Shown here one piece after another: positions 1 through 11,683 of a stretch of DNA of 64,000 bases. The notes under the pieces were generated by a model. It was given only the letters and a program-made list of their open reading frames with translations, was not told the DNA's origin and ran no database searches. The stretch is from Siphonodentalium dalli. Taxonomy: Eukaryota; Mollusca; Scaphopoda; Gadilida; Siphonodentaliidae. Position numbers and translations under genes: made by a program. How positions within the stretch are numbered: position 1 is the stretch's first letter; each line of letters starts with the position of its first letter. Where the stretch lies: contig CP136066.1 in assembly GCA_032622095.1 (NCBI GenBank), forward strand, positions 204,314,978 to 204,378,977, in the 5' to 3' direction.

Positions 1-1212
1 CATACGAGATTGTTATGACCCGTGTAAAATCTGTCTTCTCTATATAGCGACGACAATTTTTGCGGGGTAATATCAGTTTTACACGGGGCATACGAGATTG
101 TTATGACCCGTTTAAAATCTGTCTTCTCTATATAGCGACGACAATTTTTGCGGGGTAATATCAGTTTTACACGGGGCATACGAGATTGTTATGACCTTGT
201 AAAATATCTCTTCTCTATATAGCGACGACAATTTTTGCGGGGTAATATAAGTTTTACACGGGGCATACGAGATTGTTATGACCCGTGTAAAATCTGTCTT
301 CTCTATATAGCGACGACAATTTTTGCGGGGTAATATCAGTTTTACACGGGGCATACGAGATTGTTATCACCTGTGTAAAATCTGTCTTCTCTATGTAGCG
401 ACGACAATTTTTGCGGGGTAATATCAGTTTTACACGGGGCATACGAAATTGTTATGACCCGTGTAAAATCTGTCTTCTTGATATAGCGACGACAATTTTT
501 GAGGGGTAATATCAGTTTTACACGGGGCATACGAGATTGTTATGACCCGTCTAAAATCTGTCTTCTCTATATAGCGACGACAATTTTTGCGGGGTAATAT
601 CAGTTTTACACGGGGCATACGAGATTGTTATGACCTTGTAAAATCTGTCTTCTCTATATAGCGACGACAATTTTTGCGGGGTAATATAAGTTTTACACGG
701 GGCATACGAGATTGTTATGACCTTGTAAAATCTGTCTTCTCTATATAGCGACGACAATTTTTGCGGGGTAATATCACTTTTACACGGGGCATACGAGATT
801 GTTATGACCCGTGTAAAATCTGTCTTCTCTATATAGCGACGACAATTTTTGCGGGGTAATATCACTTTTACACGGGGCATACGAGATTGTTATGACCCGT
901 GTAAAATCTGTCTTCTCTATATAGCGACGACAATTTTTGCGGGGTAATATCAGTTTTACACGGGGCATACGAGATTGTTATGACCTTGTAAAATCTGTCT
1001 TCTCTATATAGCGGCGACAATTTTTGCGGAGTAATATAAGTTTTACACGGGGCATACGAGATTGTTATGACCTTGTAAAATCTGTCTTCTCTATATAGCG
1101 ACGACAATTTTTGCGGGGTAATATCACTTTTACACGGGGCATACGAGATTGTTATGACCCGTGTAAAATCTGTCTTCTCTATATGGCGACGACAATTTTT
1201 GCGGGGTAATAC
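1..1212. repeat. 88-bp tandem repeat with internal hairpin
   Basis: About 13.7 head-to-tail copies of an 88-bp unit; a few units are 87 bp. The array is open at the left window edge, so its true length is unknown. Every full unit junction carries an 11-bp inverted repeat, TTTTACACGGG and CCCGTGTAAAA, around a 19-nt loop. A subtype reading GACCTTGTAAAA has lost one base and part of the stem. Apparent reading frames in it cycle because 88 is not a multiple of three, so I treat it as non-coding. Confidence 0.97.
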
Positions 1213-1574
1213 GAAATAAGTGTTTCCTGTTTAGTTAACATATATCGAACAAGAACACCGGGATACGGCGTGGTATGGCCCTAGAAGAACAATGGTGCCT
1301 AAGAAGGCTTACAATTCTACAGAGGGGATAAAATGTATTATGTAATCTGAGCGGACTTGCATGTGATTCATGTTTTGTTATTTCAATATCACTTTCTTTT
1401 TCACATTTTGTATATACGTTAACCGATAATTTTGTATAAACCATGTACCATTCTTCATAAATTGGAGGAAAATAAAGGTATATATAATGCATATTGTCTT
1501 ATTTCCCCGAGTTTATTAAACAACATGCCATGCTCAACATGTTTGCTCAAATTCCCCTCACGGACATAAACAGT
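1213..1574. other. unassigned intergenic sequence
   Basis: Single-copy-looking AT-rich sequence between the 88-bp array and a MITE. I see no gene, RNA or repeat in it. Confidence 0.6.
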
Positions 1575-2019
1575 TTAAAGGTACTCAATCCGATCAGAGG
1601 GTCCCGATATCATCAAGATACAACAACAATAAAATTTCTTTAAAATACGCTTTAGTTATCAGAATCGATTAATTGCAACAAAACAATGCTAACCGATGTC
1701 AACTATGGTATAACATTTCCCAAAACGTGTTATTTATCAACATTTTGTTCAACGAAATATTGCCGTATTATCACTTAAGTATTCACGACATTTGGCCGTA
1801 TTACCACTTGTTTTTAGAGTTATTAGAGTTATCCATCTTAATCAGTTTGAAGGCGTGTTTCTGGGCCACAAACAATTGAAATACCAGACTTCAAAAATCG
1901 ATATCTGATCACTCTGAGTTTTGATGGATAGGTTCCTCGACTCGAATAAAATATCATTTACGCCCCAAAGCCAAAGAAATAGTAATTTATGCGTGTTTAA
2001 TCGGATTGAGTACCTTTAA
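1575..2019. mobile_element. TTAA-flanked MITE (family I)
   Basis: Terminal inverted repeats of 17 bp, AAGGTACTCAATCCGAT on the left and its perfect complement on the right, each bordered by TTAA. TTAA target sites are the hallmark of piggyBac-type transposition. There is no transposase reading frame. The right interior (about 1890-1955) recurs in reverse orientation near 45340-45425, which supports a dispersed family. Confidence 0.75.
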
Positions 2020-2629
2020 GCACGACACTATAGCTACATATTTTATATTTTCCTGCCTTGATTTCTCCAGATTACAACGATGGCTATTAATTAGCCTATT
2101 GATGACATTCAGCTGTCATGGTACACAAAGGTGGTAATAAAGCCATAATCCCGAATCCCTTGATGGCCATGATATATTGTATATAATAGATAACAAGAAA
2201 ACTAAGATGCATGCATCAGGTCGGCCGTGAACTATCTACCATAGAATTGTTGTAGCTATCGATTATACATTTTGGAACACCTGTCTGTATGTATGTGTGT
2301 ATGCATAAATGCATGTGTGTATGTTTTATAGACTCTAACACTGCTCGAATTTGGTATTTAACGTGTCAACTTGACCTCGCTCATAGGCATGTTTCTGGAC
2401 CTTGACCAATCCGACTAAAAATTTGTGTGTAGGACTACTTCGATCCCGGGAGCAATATGGACGGGTCCAATTTCACGTGGGACCATGTTCTCGAACGTGC
2501 TGATATAGGCATGTTTCTGGACCAATTGAACAATACCAGACGCTGTATATACTGGGTACTGTCCAGATGGAGGCGATCACCAAAAAAAAATTCCTAAATA
2601 GCCCGAACGAAGTCGAGTACATCAGCTAG
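2020..2629. other. unassigned sequence with a short direct repeat
   Basis: No gene is seen. The phrase ATAGGCATGTTTCTGGACC occurs twice (near 2383 and 2503), a small remnant duplication. Confidence 0.5.
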
Positions 2630-3136
2630 TTTAATATATATTTTGGACATTTGTCTGTCTGTTTGTCTGTTAGCTATGGCCGGGAAAACTGCCGGACAGA
2701 TTTGACGAAATTTGATACCAAGGGGAAATTATTTCCAGGGAGTATTTTGGACGGGTCAAATCTTGATCCCGACCTGACTTTGACATTCAAAAAGATCAAT
2801 TCAAGGTCAAATCTGGTAAAACGGAAGTATTTCAACGAAATATGATACCTACTGTTACTTTTGTCCCAGGAGTGTTTCGGGTGGGTAAAATCATGACTCT
2901 GTCATGACCTGATCTTGACATTCAAAATTGTCAATTCAAGGTCAAATCGGGTGAAGCCGGGCGGATTTCGACGGGTACTTTTGTCGTGACTTTTGTCCGG
3001 GGAGTGTTTTGGACGGGTCAAATCGTGACCCGACATGACGTTCACATTTAAAATGGTCAATTCAAGGTTAAATCGCGCAATTCTCCGAAAATCAGAGGGG
3101 AACATCCCGGACGAAGTAGGGTCCACCAGCTACTAT
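2630..3136 (+). repeat. dispersed repeat R, copy 1
   Basis: This begins with a TATATATTTTGGA and TGTCTG-rich leader and ends CCCGGACGAAGTAGGGTCC followed by TACTATTATATA. Inside are several imperfect tandem segments containing TCAATTCAAGGTCAAATC and TTTTGGACGGGTCAAATC. The same elements recur at 21476-23258 and 38420-39095. The class of the element is unknown: I see no TIRs and no coding capacity. Confidence 0.8.
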
Positions 3137-3379
3137 TATATATTTCTAGATTTAGTTACAAAATAAATACCTGTATATTGTACAAAGAAATGTTTGACAA
3201 ATATATCTGTATCAATATTACCATACGGGTCATTAAAATAGATACGAGGAAACAAATTTTGAAGGGTGCATGTATCAGGTAAATTTTTATATTTCAAATG
3301 ATGACAGGAATGCGGAAAGTTGAACTACCTACGTAATATTGGCTATCCGAATGAAGAGATATACATGTATATAAAAACC

Positions 3380-3960
3380 AAAATAGAAGATGACTGCTGG
3401 CGACAATGTTTTCCAAAAAAATTCAAAGCATTCGATAGCTCCCATCTAGTTGTCAGCCCGAAGATCAATATAAAGTGTGGTGACTATCAGATGAGGGATA
3501 TGTCTGTACAGTTGCTAAACAATTCAGTCATGCAAAAGAGGATCAAACAGTAAGATACCAAATTGTTGCCTGTGGTAATGTTTTTAACGAAATTCGGGAA
3601 AATTAGATTACTCTCACCCTGGTTATCCAGAAGATCATTGTGGAATCTGGTGACGATCGGACAAGGGGTGTCGTCTGTAGGATCAACCAAATTATTTAGC
3701 CATAAAAATAGTAAAATTCAAGATCACCGCTGGCAGTGATGTCTTCACAAGGACAGTTTGAGAACAAAACATGGCTCACATCTAGCGGTGACCCAAACTA
3801 TCCACATGAGAAAAAAGTTCTCCAATAAAAGGTGGCTGCAGGGTGCGCCAATTGATTCAAATTCGAAATTTAGCAGGGTGTACTGCTTGTGGCCATGTTT
3901 TCCCCGCAAATTTGATAGACTGATGGACAAAACCACTGAATCCGTTGAATCAATATACAT
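3380..3960 (+). repeat. degenerate ~180-bp tandem repeats
   Basis: Three or so diverged units share the order CGCTGG, TGTTTTCC, TTTGATAGCTC, GGTGA(C/T)GATCGGA, GGGATGT and TTTAGTCATGC. The same unit appears at 4540-4690 and 47840-48060. Short open frames here follow the repeat and show no conserved protein. Confidence 0.6.
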
Positions 3961-4399
3961 TTATACATGGATTAATTTATATGCATTGTTATACACAGTA
4001 CTGGTATATAAAGGTACTGAAAATAACAATATTACTAGTATACACAAAATAAACCATATATCATGGCTATGGGTTCTAATATCCGAATATGACAGCTGAG
4101 AACTTGGTGTGAATTGAAGAGTGGTGGTGTCTCAAGCATATCTAACCCTCCACGTTAGTAACATGCCATTAAATGTCATAAGTATAATCTAGCTTGAGGA
4201 CAGAAGTTATCCATAAAACCCCCCTTAATTCAACCAGGTCCTCGCGCGATGTATCGTTGATCACATGATGATCTAGGGGGATTAGAATTGTTGTATAAAA
4301 ACATCACTGCATGTAAATATAAAATAAAATAGTGCTACATCTTATTACAGATTATTGCCATATATAATCAGTGACTATACAGACAGTCTGACAAAATAA

Positions 4400-4690
4400 A
4401 GTTTCAGTGACACTCTATCCGAAGAGGGGAATAATTCCATCTGTTACAGTCAATGGAGCAATTATGAATCTGGAAAGGTGAAATTTCTAAGTAATACTAG
4501 ATATCGACATGACGCGATAACATATAACGTAAATGCAATATGGCCGCTGGCGACCATTTTTTCCTATAAAATTAAAAAAATATTTGATAGCTCTCATCTG
4601 ATAGATCAATATAAAGATAAATATGAAGTTTGGTGATGATCGGATGAGTGAAGTGGACTGTGCTAAACGGTTTAGTAATGCTTAAAAAGA
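4400..4690 (+). repeat. repeat shared with 47.68-48.07 kb
   Basis: The stretch with TTACAGTCAATGGAGCAAT, then AATACTAGAT, then one ~180-bp unit is matched in the same order at 47680-48070. This indicates one dispersed element with internal tandem units. Confidence 0.6.
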
Positions 4691-4980
4691 TTCTTACCTT
4701 AATATTTTTATGTTCACTTTATAAACTTCACTGAGTCATCTTTGTCATGTATTGAGTTTGATATCTTTTGTTAACAGTTTATAAATCATGTATGTCTCAT
4801 GTTTGTTATTTTAATTTATGTGTTTATTATCATTACATAAAGTTGCATTCCTTAAAAAGATTCTTACCTCAATGTTTTTATGTTCACATTATAAACTCCA
4901 CTGAGTCATCTTTGTCATGTATTGAATTTGATATCTTTTGTTAACAGTTTATAAATTATGTATGTCTCGTGTTCGTTATT
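4681..4980 (+). repeat. 170-bp tandem duplication
   Basis: The segment starting CTTAAAAAGATTCTTACC at 4681 is repeated from 4851 with few differences. The second copy runs to about 4980. Confidence 0.85.
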
Positions 4981-5855
4981 ATATTATATACAATTTATAG
5001 TGTGTTTCAGAACGAAAAAAAAAATGAATAAAATCAACAAATTTGTAAATTTAAAAACAATTCAAACGTTGTTGTATTCCATGTCCCAGCCCGGACATAT
5101 ACACCAAATTTCAATAATATTCATAGAGAAAAAACGGACCAAACGCCATATAACACCCCGTATACATCTTTTATTCCGAGTTGGCCTTTTATTCCGAGTT
5201 GGCACGCGTCGATTGGGGCGAGTTAGCCCTGGGGCGAGTACGCCGATTCCGGCACCTTTTCTATTTGCAGAAGGTATACGTTTACGCTGGCTTACGCGTA
5301 ATTTAATTTACAAAGTTCCCCAATTGGTATCGTAAATAGAGCGACCTTATTTGACAGAGAATGCCTCTGTTATTGATTATAAAGTTGCTATACATTAAAA
5401 ACGACAAATTCACATGCTCGTTCAAGCGCAGTAGTCTATTTTCCCCATGTTAAAGGACATCCACAAATACTAAATAACGCTAACCTACTGCCGAATGTTT
5501 TACACGACAACTGTTAACATATTTGGGCTGAATTCATCTGACGCGGTATTATTCCTCAAAATAAACAACAAAACCATCGTTACTTGGAAATGTAGTTTGG
5601 GCTAACATTTACATAAATCCTCCACATCATTATTCCGACACACACGTCAGATGAAAAGCAGCCATGAAGTAAACGGCCAAATTGGCCGAAATAATAGAAA
5701 AAAGAGGTCGTTCTCCTGTCAATCAATGGGAAGGACACAATCGAGTGACTTTTTTGTCGAGCTTGGTTTTGGATTAGACTTATGGATCTCATACCCAGCC
5801 CACGGGGAACTTGTAGCAAAAACATATTGAAATATATACCTCATATACTACCACA
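4981..5855. other. unassigned sequence
   Basis: This contains a short duplicated phrase TTTTATTCCGAGTTGGC near 5169 and 5189. No gene is recognised. Confidence 0.5.
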
Positions 5856-5872
5856 GGGGGGGGGGGGGGGGG
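5856..5872 (+). repeat. poly-G tract (G17)
   Basis: Uninterrupted run of 17 G residues directly bordering a fold-back element. It can form a G-quadruplex and is prone to length error in assemblies. Confidence 0.95.
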
Positions 5873-5878
5873 TCACTA

Positions 5879-6739
5879 ATTCGGTACCGAATAGCGCCGA
5901 ACGCCGTCAACGTTGATTTTCTGACTCACTGCACCGATTTTGGTCGGATAAACGGTATTGTCACGTATATTGCTATTTCCAAAAGTGATATAAACCCTCC
6001 TTACCATGTAATGTGCTGTAGAATGCCGATATAAACCTGTTTTGTACTTTCAAGTGGAAGAAATCTTTCTAATCGAACCATAAACATGGCCTGATTCGCC
6101 ATTAATCATGGCAAAATATGCCCTCTTTCTGATTGGTCGATATTCACGTGGCTTTGTTTACGAAAACACGGTCAGAAAAAAACATTATGTATATTAAATA
6201 TCGACCAATGAGAAAGAGTCACATTTGCTAATACGATAGGGGAACACCGTGTGCGTAACGTAACTATCACAAGTATAACGTACTCTGATAACAACATATC
6301 ATCAATTTCATGCTTAAGACATGTTAAACATATCATCTTCGGCTAGTTTTATTTTATTTTTATGAAAAGGAATAACAAATGGGGTAATAAATATATATAA
6401 CGACAAGTAGAATCAAATTGGTCATTTTCTTGGTACAGGCAAGCAAGGTACGAAAATTGGTGAAATCTGAGTACGAACGTCGGAGTGTTCCCTTATCGTA
6501 TTCCGTTAATCACCAACCGTGGAGTGCATGTTCACATGTTCACGGTCTGGTTTGAAGCAATTTTCTCACTTCAAAGTATACAAAAGTTGTTTTTAGACAT
6601 TCCACTGCATTTGACAGTGTAAGGAGGTTATTATTCAGTTTTGAAAGAAGAAAAACAAGTGACAATGCCGTTTACGCGGCCATAATCGGTTCGGTGAGTC
6701 AGAAATGCAACGGATTTCGGGAATCGGAAACCGAAAGAT
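5879..6739. mobile_element. long fold-back element with diverged arms
   Basis: The left arm (about 5879-6100) and right arm (about 6520-6739) are diverged inverted copies. They share CTGACTCAC, CCGAT, AAACGG(T/C)ATTGTCAC, ACCTCCTTAC and a block around TGGAATGT. An inner inverted pair, CTCTTTCTGATTGGTCGATA and its complement near 6123 and 6200, adds a second hairpin. There is no transposase frame. Confidence 0.7.
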
Positions 6740-7325
6740 GTCTGGCCTTGTCTTATATATTATGTAAATAATGTTTTCTACAAAGTGCCTGTGACCCAGC
6801 CAAGTTTGGAATGCTTTGGGAGGCTTCCAAATACTGACTATTCAACCAGAGTATGTACACTTTGAACCAAAGAACTAGGCGATCAGTTTCACGTTATCCC
6901 GAAGTGTACAGAATTAACTGAACTCAGATCCGCCTATTTGAAACCATATTTATATAGAAGACCGAATGCACACAAACTCTCAGAACCTGTTTAAGACTAG
7001 AAATAGAAAGACAATTAGGAATCTGTCAACTTTCATAAGGAAAGTCCAGGATATTTTCGGCAAGTCCACTTGAGGCTATACCACTGATATTCCATGAACT
7101 CACCCATATTTTCTAAAAGACCTATATACATCCCTGACTACGAAGTCCCCGCACACAGTACCTGAAATCATCACCCGAACGGAAACTTACCAAATATCTA
7201 ATCATGTATTCCTCGTGTGAAATTTATTGTTATTATATGTCATATTTGAATATCTTGATGTCATAAATAATGTTTCTGTAATATCCACATTTCGATTAAC
7301 AGAATAAACTGAATCTGAATCTCCA
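6740..7325. other. unassigned sequence
   Basis: No gene, RNA or clear repeat recognised. Confidence 0.5.
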
Positions 7326-8452
7326 TTCGGTCGAGTTGTATGCATTGGACTATCCATGCACATAGGGTCGGTGGATGTAGCCTTAGCACTCGGCCGAATT
7401 GTGTGCGTTGGACTATCCATGCACATAGGGTCGGTGGATGTAGCATTATCACTCGGCCGAATTGTGTGCGTTGGACTATCCATCCACATAGGGTCGATGG
7501 ATGTAGCCTTAGCACTCGTCCGAATTGTGTGCGTTGGACTATCCATTCACATAGGGTCGGTGGATGTAGCCTTATCACTCGGCCGAATTGTGTGCGTTGG
7601 ACTATCCATCCACATAGGGTCGATGGATGTAGCCTTAGAACTCGGCCGAATTGTGTGCGTTGGACTATCCATCCACATAGGGTCGATGGATGTAGCCTTA
7701 GCACTCGGCCGAATTGTGTGCGTTGGTCTATCCATGCACATAGGGTCGGTGGATGTAGCCTTATCACTCGGCCGAATTGTGTGCGTTGGACTATCCATCC
7801 ACATAGGGTCGATGGATGTAGCCTTAGAACTCAGCCGAATTGTGTGCGTTGGACTATCCATTCACATAGGGTCGGTGGATGTAGCCTTAGCACTCGGCCG
7901 AATTGTGTGCGTTGGACTATCCATTCACATAGGGTCGATGGATGTAGCCTTAGCACTCGGCCGAATTGTGTGCGTTGGACTATCCATGCACATAGGGTCG
8001 ATGGATGTAGCCTTAGTACTCGGCCGAATTGTGTACGTTGGACTATCCATCCACATAGGGTCGGTTGATGTAGCCTCCTTAGCAATCGGCCCATTGTTTT
8101 GTTGGACTATCCATTCACATATAGGGTCGGTGGATGTAGCCTTAGCACTCGGCCCATTGTTTTGTTGGACTATCCATTCACATAGGGTCGGTGGATGTAG
8201 CCTTAGCAATCGGCCCTATTGTGTGCGTTGGACTGTCCACGCACATAGGGTCGGTGGATGTACCTTAGCACTCGGCCGAATTGTGTGCGTTGGACTATCC
8301 ATGCACATATGGTCGGTGGATGTAGCCTTAGCACTCGGCCCATTGTTTTGTTGGACTATCCATGCACATAGGGTCGGTGGATGTAGCCTTAGCACTCGGC
8401 CCATTGGTTTGTTGGACTATCCATGCACATAGGGTCTGTGGATGTAGCCTTA
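7326..8452 (+). repeat. 63-bp minisatellite, about 18 copies
   Basis: The unit reads GGACTATCCATGCACATAGG, then GTCGGTGGATGTAGCCTTAG, then a variable end (CACTCGGCCGAATTGTGTGC or a CATTGTTTTGTT variant). Because 63 is a multiple of three and the unit lacks stops in several frames, long open frames appear on both strands; the longest is 358 codons at 7356-8432 on the + strand. No frame resembles a known protein and several frames are open at once, so I call it a minisatellite, not a gene. Confidence 0.93.
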
Positions 8453-9010
8453 TAGTTCAGCGTCGCACCATCTACCAGCAGCAAAGTCACTGCCTGGATA
8501 TTTAATATGACAAAATACAGGTTAAGTTAGAATTTGGGTTTCTGCCCGCCGATGTTCACGAGAGTTATGGCCATTTGATTAAAATATCAGGTGCGGTTTT
8601 GCCATGCCCTGGTGACGTGTAGTTGGAAGTCATTCACTAAACTTTGTCTGGTTGGTTGCCTTGTTTTTAATTTATATAACTCCATTCTGACTGGTCTATA
8701 ACTGATATTGCTTACAACTGACATGGGCACCATGAACCTAAACAAATTCACATATACATGTATAGATGCTGTTAATCCATTTAAGATGTGCTAGGCTGTT
8801 ATATTCTATTATTTGTGTTACCTTTATCTTGACATTTGTAAACTGCCGCAAGGTAGACTGCTCTGGACATCATTAGTGAAGTTTCCACTACCGAAGTCCA
8901 AGACAGGGGTGCCTCTACTGTAGGAACAGGATACGAGCATCCCCCTGCTCATAAATTCTGGGCATCAGAAAACAAGTGGTATAATTATTATCATGAATGA
9001 TATACATAGA
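8453..9010. other. unassigned sequence
   Basis: No feature recognised. Confidence 0.5.
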
Positions 9011-9156
9011 GGATCTCACATGAGTTCCTATTTTATACGGAATTTATCAACCGAGTTCACTAAATTCGATTTGAGCCGAGGTTTACCGAGGCTCAAATAG
9101 AATTTAGAGGACGAGGTTGATAAATTACGTATAAAATAGGACGAGTGTGAGATACC
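9011..9156. mobile_element. palindromic MITE-like element
   Basis: Near-perfect hairpin. GGATCTCACATGAG, CCTATTTTATACG, AATTTATCAACC and TTTGAGCC in the left arm are mirrored in the right arm around a short loop near 9080. It is followed by a looser pair TTTTATCACATGATC (9157) and TTATGTGATAAAA (9325) that may be an outer or a second element. Confidence 0.75.
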
Positions 9157-9344
9157 TTTTATCACATGATCAAATAAACCCGAAGCCACGCGATATATTC
9201 ATCGAAAACAACAATCATAAACTACAGCGATCGCAAGTTATCTGAAGAACGCCGTGACGTCATCGCACGCGCTGATATTAAACGTGTCTATTACCGATAA
9301 TTATGAAACTGCTTTTATGGCCAAATTATGTGATAAAAATGTTT

Positions 9345-9720
9345 ATTGACACCTTATATCACGTTGGCACTTTTTAATAAAGATTATTGTAGTATACTTC
9401 TATTCATATGTAAGAAAAGAAAAGCCAATACCTTAAAAGCAACCAACTAACCATAACCTGTACCACACATTGATAATACATTAACGCACTGACTCAAACA
9501 CAACTTAACTATTATGCCATATGACATTAATTTACAAAACAAACTTAAACTATACACCTTCTCTCTCCTCTCTCTTCTCTCTCACAACTATATCACTTTT
9601 CATAAAGGGAAACCTCTCCCTACAAAAAACGAAATTAAACATGCTATACCGACACCCCCTCTTTGGCTTTAAAATATGATTGTCTCTGTTTTTGTATGTT
9701 ATGTTTTTATTTACTAAACT
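9345..9720. other. unassigned sequence with CT-rich tract
   Basis: Contains a CTCTCTCC-type tract near 9560-9588. No gene is seen. Confidence 0.5.
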
Positions 9721-9739
9721 CTATATGAAGAAAAGCCGG

Positions 9740-10279
9740 GGATACCGTTGCAGGGGCGCCAAAAGAAGGGTCAGATGCATAGAGATGAAGACTGAGCGAC
9801 GCGCAGCTACCTCCCACCTGGTCCCCCTGGACAGGACCCACTGATTGAGAGGTAGGCTGAGAGACGCCCAGCTACCTCCCACCTGGTCCCCATGGACAGG
9901 ACCCACTGGATGCCGCATCCACTGATTGAGAGGAATGCCGCATCCACTGATTGAGAGGAAGGCTGAGGGACGCCCGGCTACCTCCCACCTGGTCCCCCTG
10001 GACAGGACCCATCGGATACCGCATCCACTGATTGAGTGGAAAGCTGAGAGACGCCCAGCTACATCCAACCTGGTCACCCTGGACAGGACCGATCGGATGC
10101 CGCATCCACTGATTGAGAGGAAGGCTGAGAGACGCCCAGCTACCTCCCACCTGGTCCCCCCTGACTCCACTGATCTACCACCTCAGATGCCGACCGAGAC
10201 TATCCAGACTACAGGTCATGACAATCGATACGAGCACCAGAGAGCACGGATCACCATCTCACCGAGAATCCTCGGATAA
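9740..10279 (+). pseudogene. relic of basic coding family A with 81-bp repeats
   Basis: Several copies of an 81-bp (27-codon) unit lie in tandem; exact spacing is seen between 10014 and 10095. On the + strand each unit encodes PHPLIERKAERRPATSHLVP-like peptide, basic and rich in Arg and Glu. The key phrase ERRPATSHL matches ERRPVPSHLA at about 29975 and the frameshifted ERRTASPTW at about 30865, so this is a member of a local repeated coding family. An open frame runs 9926-10279. Copy lengths vary upstream (truncated units near 9840-9930), so the region looks degenerate. I do not recognise the protein, and it could be part of a transposable element. Confidence 0.5.
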
Positions 10280-10319
10280 TATGTGACAACCATACAAGCC
10301 AACTGTGCAATTAATTATT

Positions 10320-10466
10320 GTGATACTTGTTTTAGGGGGTAGCAGGAAGACAGGCCGATAGGGCTAGGCTAACCCCCAACAATATATACAGCATTTACTT
10401 TATTATATGTTACCATTGTATTATGCATGTGTATATTGTAAATAAATTATCCTATCCTATCCTACC
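10320..10466 (+). mobile_element. retroposon-like 3' end with CCTAT tail
   Basis: The sequence ends GTAAATAAATTATCCTATCC with further CCTAT units. This resembles LINE 3' ends with short tandem tails, as at 29682, 51280 and 56190. No coding sequence can be attached with certainty. Confidence 0.4.
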
Positions 10467-10619
10467 GGAACACATGCATACTGCGCCTTGTGAGAACTGG
10501 GCGCTCCACACTCACCAAGGCGGTGTCCAGCTGATTTTGGACTTCCGTTCCGACCCGGCACAGCCCTTATCAGGGCTCTCTATCGCCAGAGGAATGGAGA
10601 CTGCTAAATCAGACAGGAA

Positions 10620-11100
10620 GTAATGTAAAAGAAGATGCCATCCAGGAAGAAGAGCGCGTAAAAGTCGAGGAAATCGACTGATGCCACACCAGGCACCACC
10701 TCCCGCGTAGCCGAGATCCCGGGGTCGCTTGACGTGTTGGGGGATAGACGCGGACACCTTCTACTTCACCTATAAGACTCCGGAGTACATCGAACCAGTC
10801 TTTACCTGCAACATCCGATTCTGACTCCGAAGCACCAACATCCAAATCACCAACATCCGATTCTGACTGCGAAACACCAACATCCGATCCTGATTCAGCA
10901 GATGATGAAGAACAAGTTCTAAGAATAGCAAGCGAAGGAATTCATTAGACAATCTGAAATTCGGCAAGCCGAATTCGAAGCCAAGTACGACAAACAGACA
11001 GCAGAAAGGGATAACAAATGGATAGCACATGGTTCTCTTGCTCCAGTTTTGCAACGTCACCTTCAGAAACACCACCCAGAAAGAAATGAAAAACAAATAA
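10620..11100 (+). pseudogene. relic of coding family A, coiled-coil end
   Basis: On the + strand, Ser/Asp repeats (SDSDSEAPTS and similar, about 10817-10900) lead into DDEEQVLRIASEG. After a one-base shift come FIRQSEIRQAEFEAKYDKQ and TAERDNKW, a charged helical stretch. The arrangement (basic start, acidic/Thr-Pro middle, coiled-coil end) parallels the copies at 29844-30427 and 30748-31394. At least one frameshift and a stop near 10948 make it a pseudogene in this window. Confidence 0.4.
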
Positions 11101-11126
11101 ACAGCAGCTAATACTAACAACTTGCC

Positions 11127-11683
11127 TTGCCTCCGGTCAGCTTTATAAACAACAGCTACCACAAACAAGATCGATTTTCAGCGAAACCTCATGTTAGGGT
11201 GAAGAGACCTGCACATTGCAGTCCGACCATCATGCGTGCCCGGTCTTCGTACGGAAACGACACACTACATGCAGGGTTTACCTCCCTTGATGATTCGGTA
11301 ATACCGCTGCTACCGGCGACATTTTATCCACATTTATATAGATATATAATAAGCGAACAGAGCAACATGGAAAGTCCCTCTAATATTAAAGAACTATATT
11401 GTGAAACTGTGTGATTTGGTTCTTCGGTTATTTTATCAACACAAAATTTTAAACGGATATGGACGACAACATTCATGGCAAGTCAACCACAAGATATCTA
11501 ATTTGCTGTCATTTTGCTAAGGGCGTGCGAAATCGTCAACAAAACTACGGCTCTAAGTCTCCATTTTGTCAATTAGTTTTTAAGTAAATTTTACTTTGGT
11601 CGATCGAGGTTTCGCTATTTTGTCTGGAAAAACCTGCGCTAAATATAGTAAACCACAGACTAGTACCCATCCGACGACAGAGT
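11127..11683. other. unassigned sequence
   Basis: A short open frame at 11127-11414 shows no recognisable domain. No other feature is seen before the satellite. Confidence 0.4.

Noticed and set aside
112-1107. Several minus-strand frames in the left tandem repeat as a repetitive protein
   Set aside because: The unit is 88 bp, so frames rotate from unit to unit and all stay short. This is a by-product of the repeat.
7340-8432. Long frames in the 63-bp array as a real 21-residue-repeat protein
   Set aside because: At least two + frames and the minus strand are open over the same units. There is no signal peptide, known motif or flanking gene structure.
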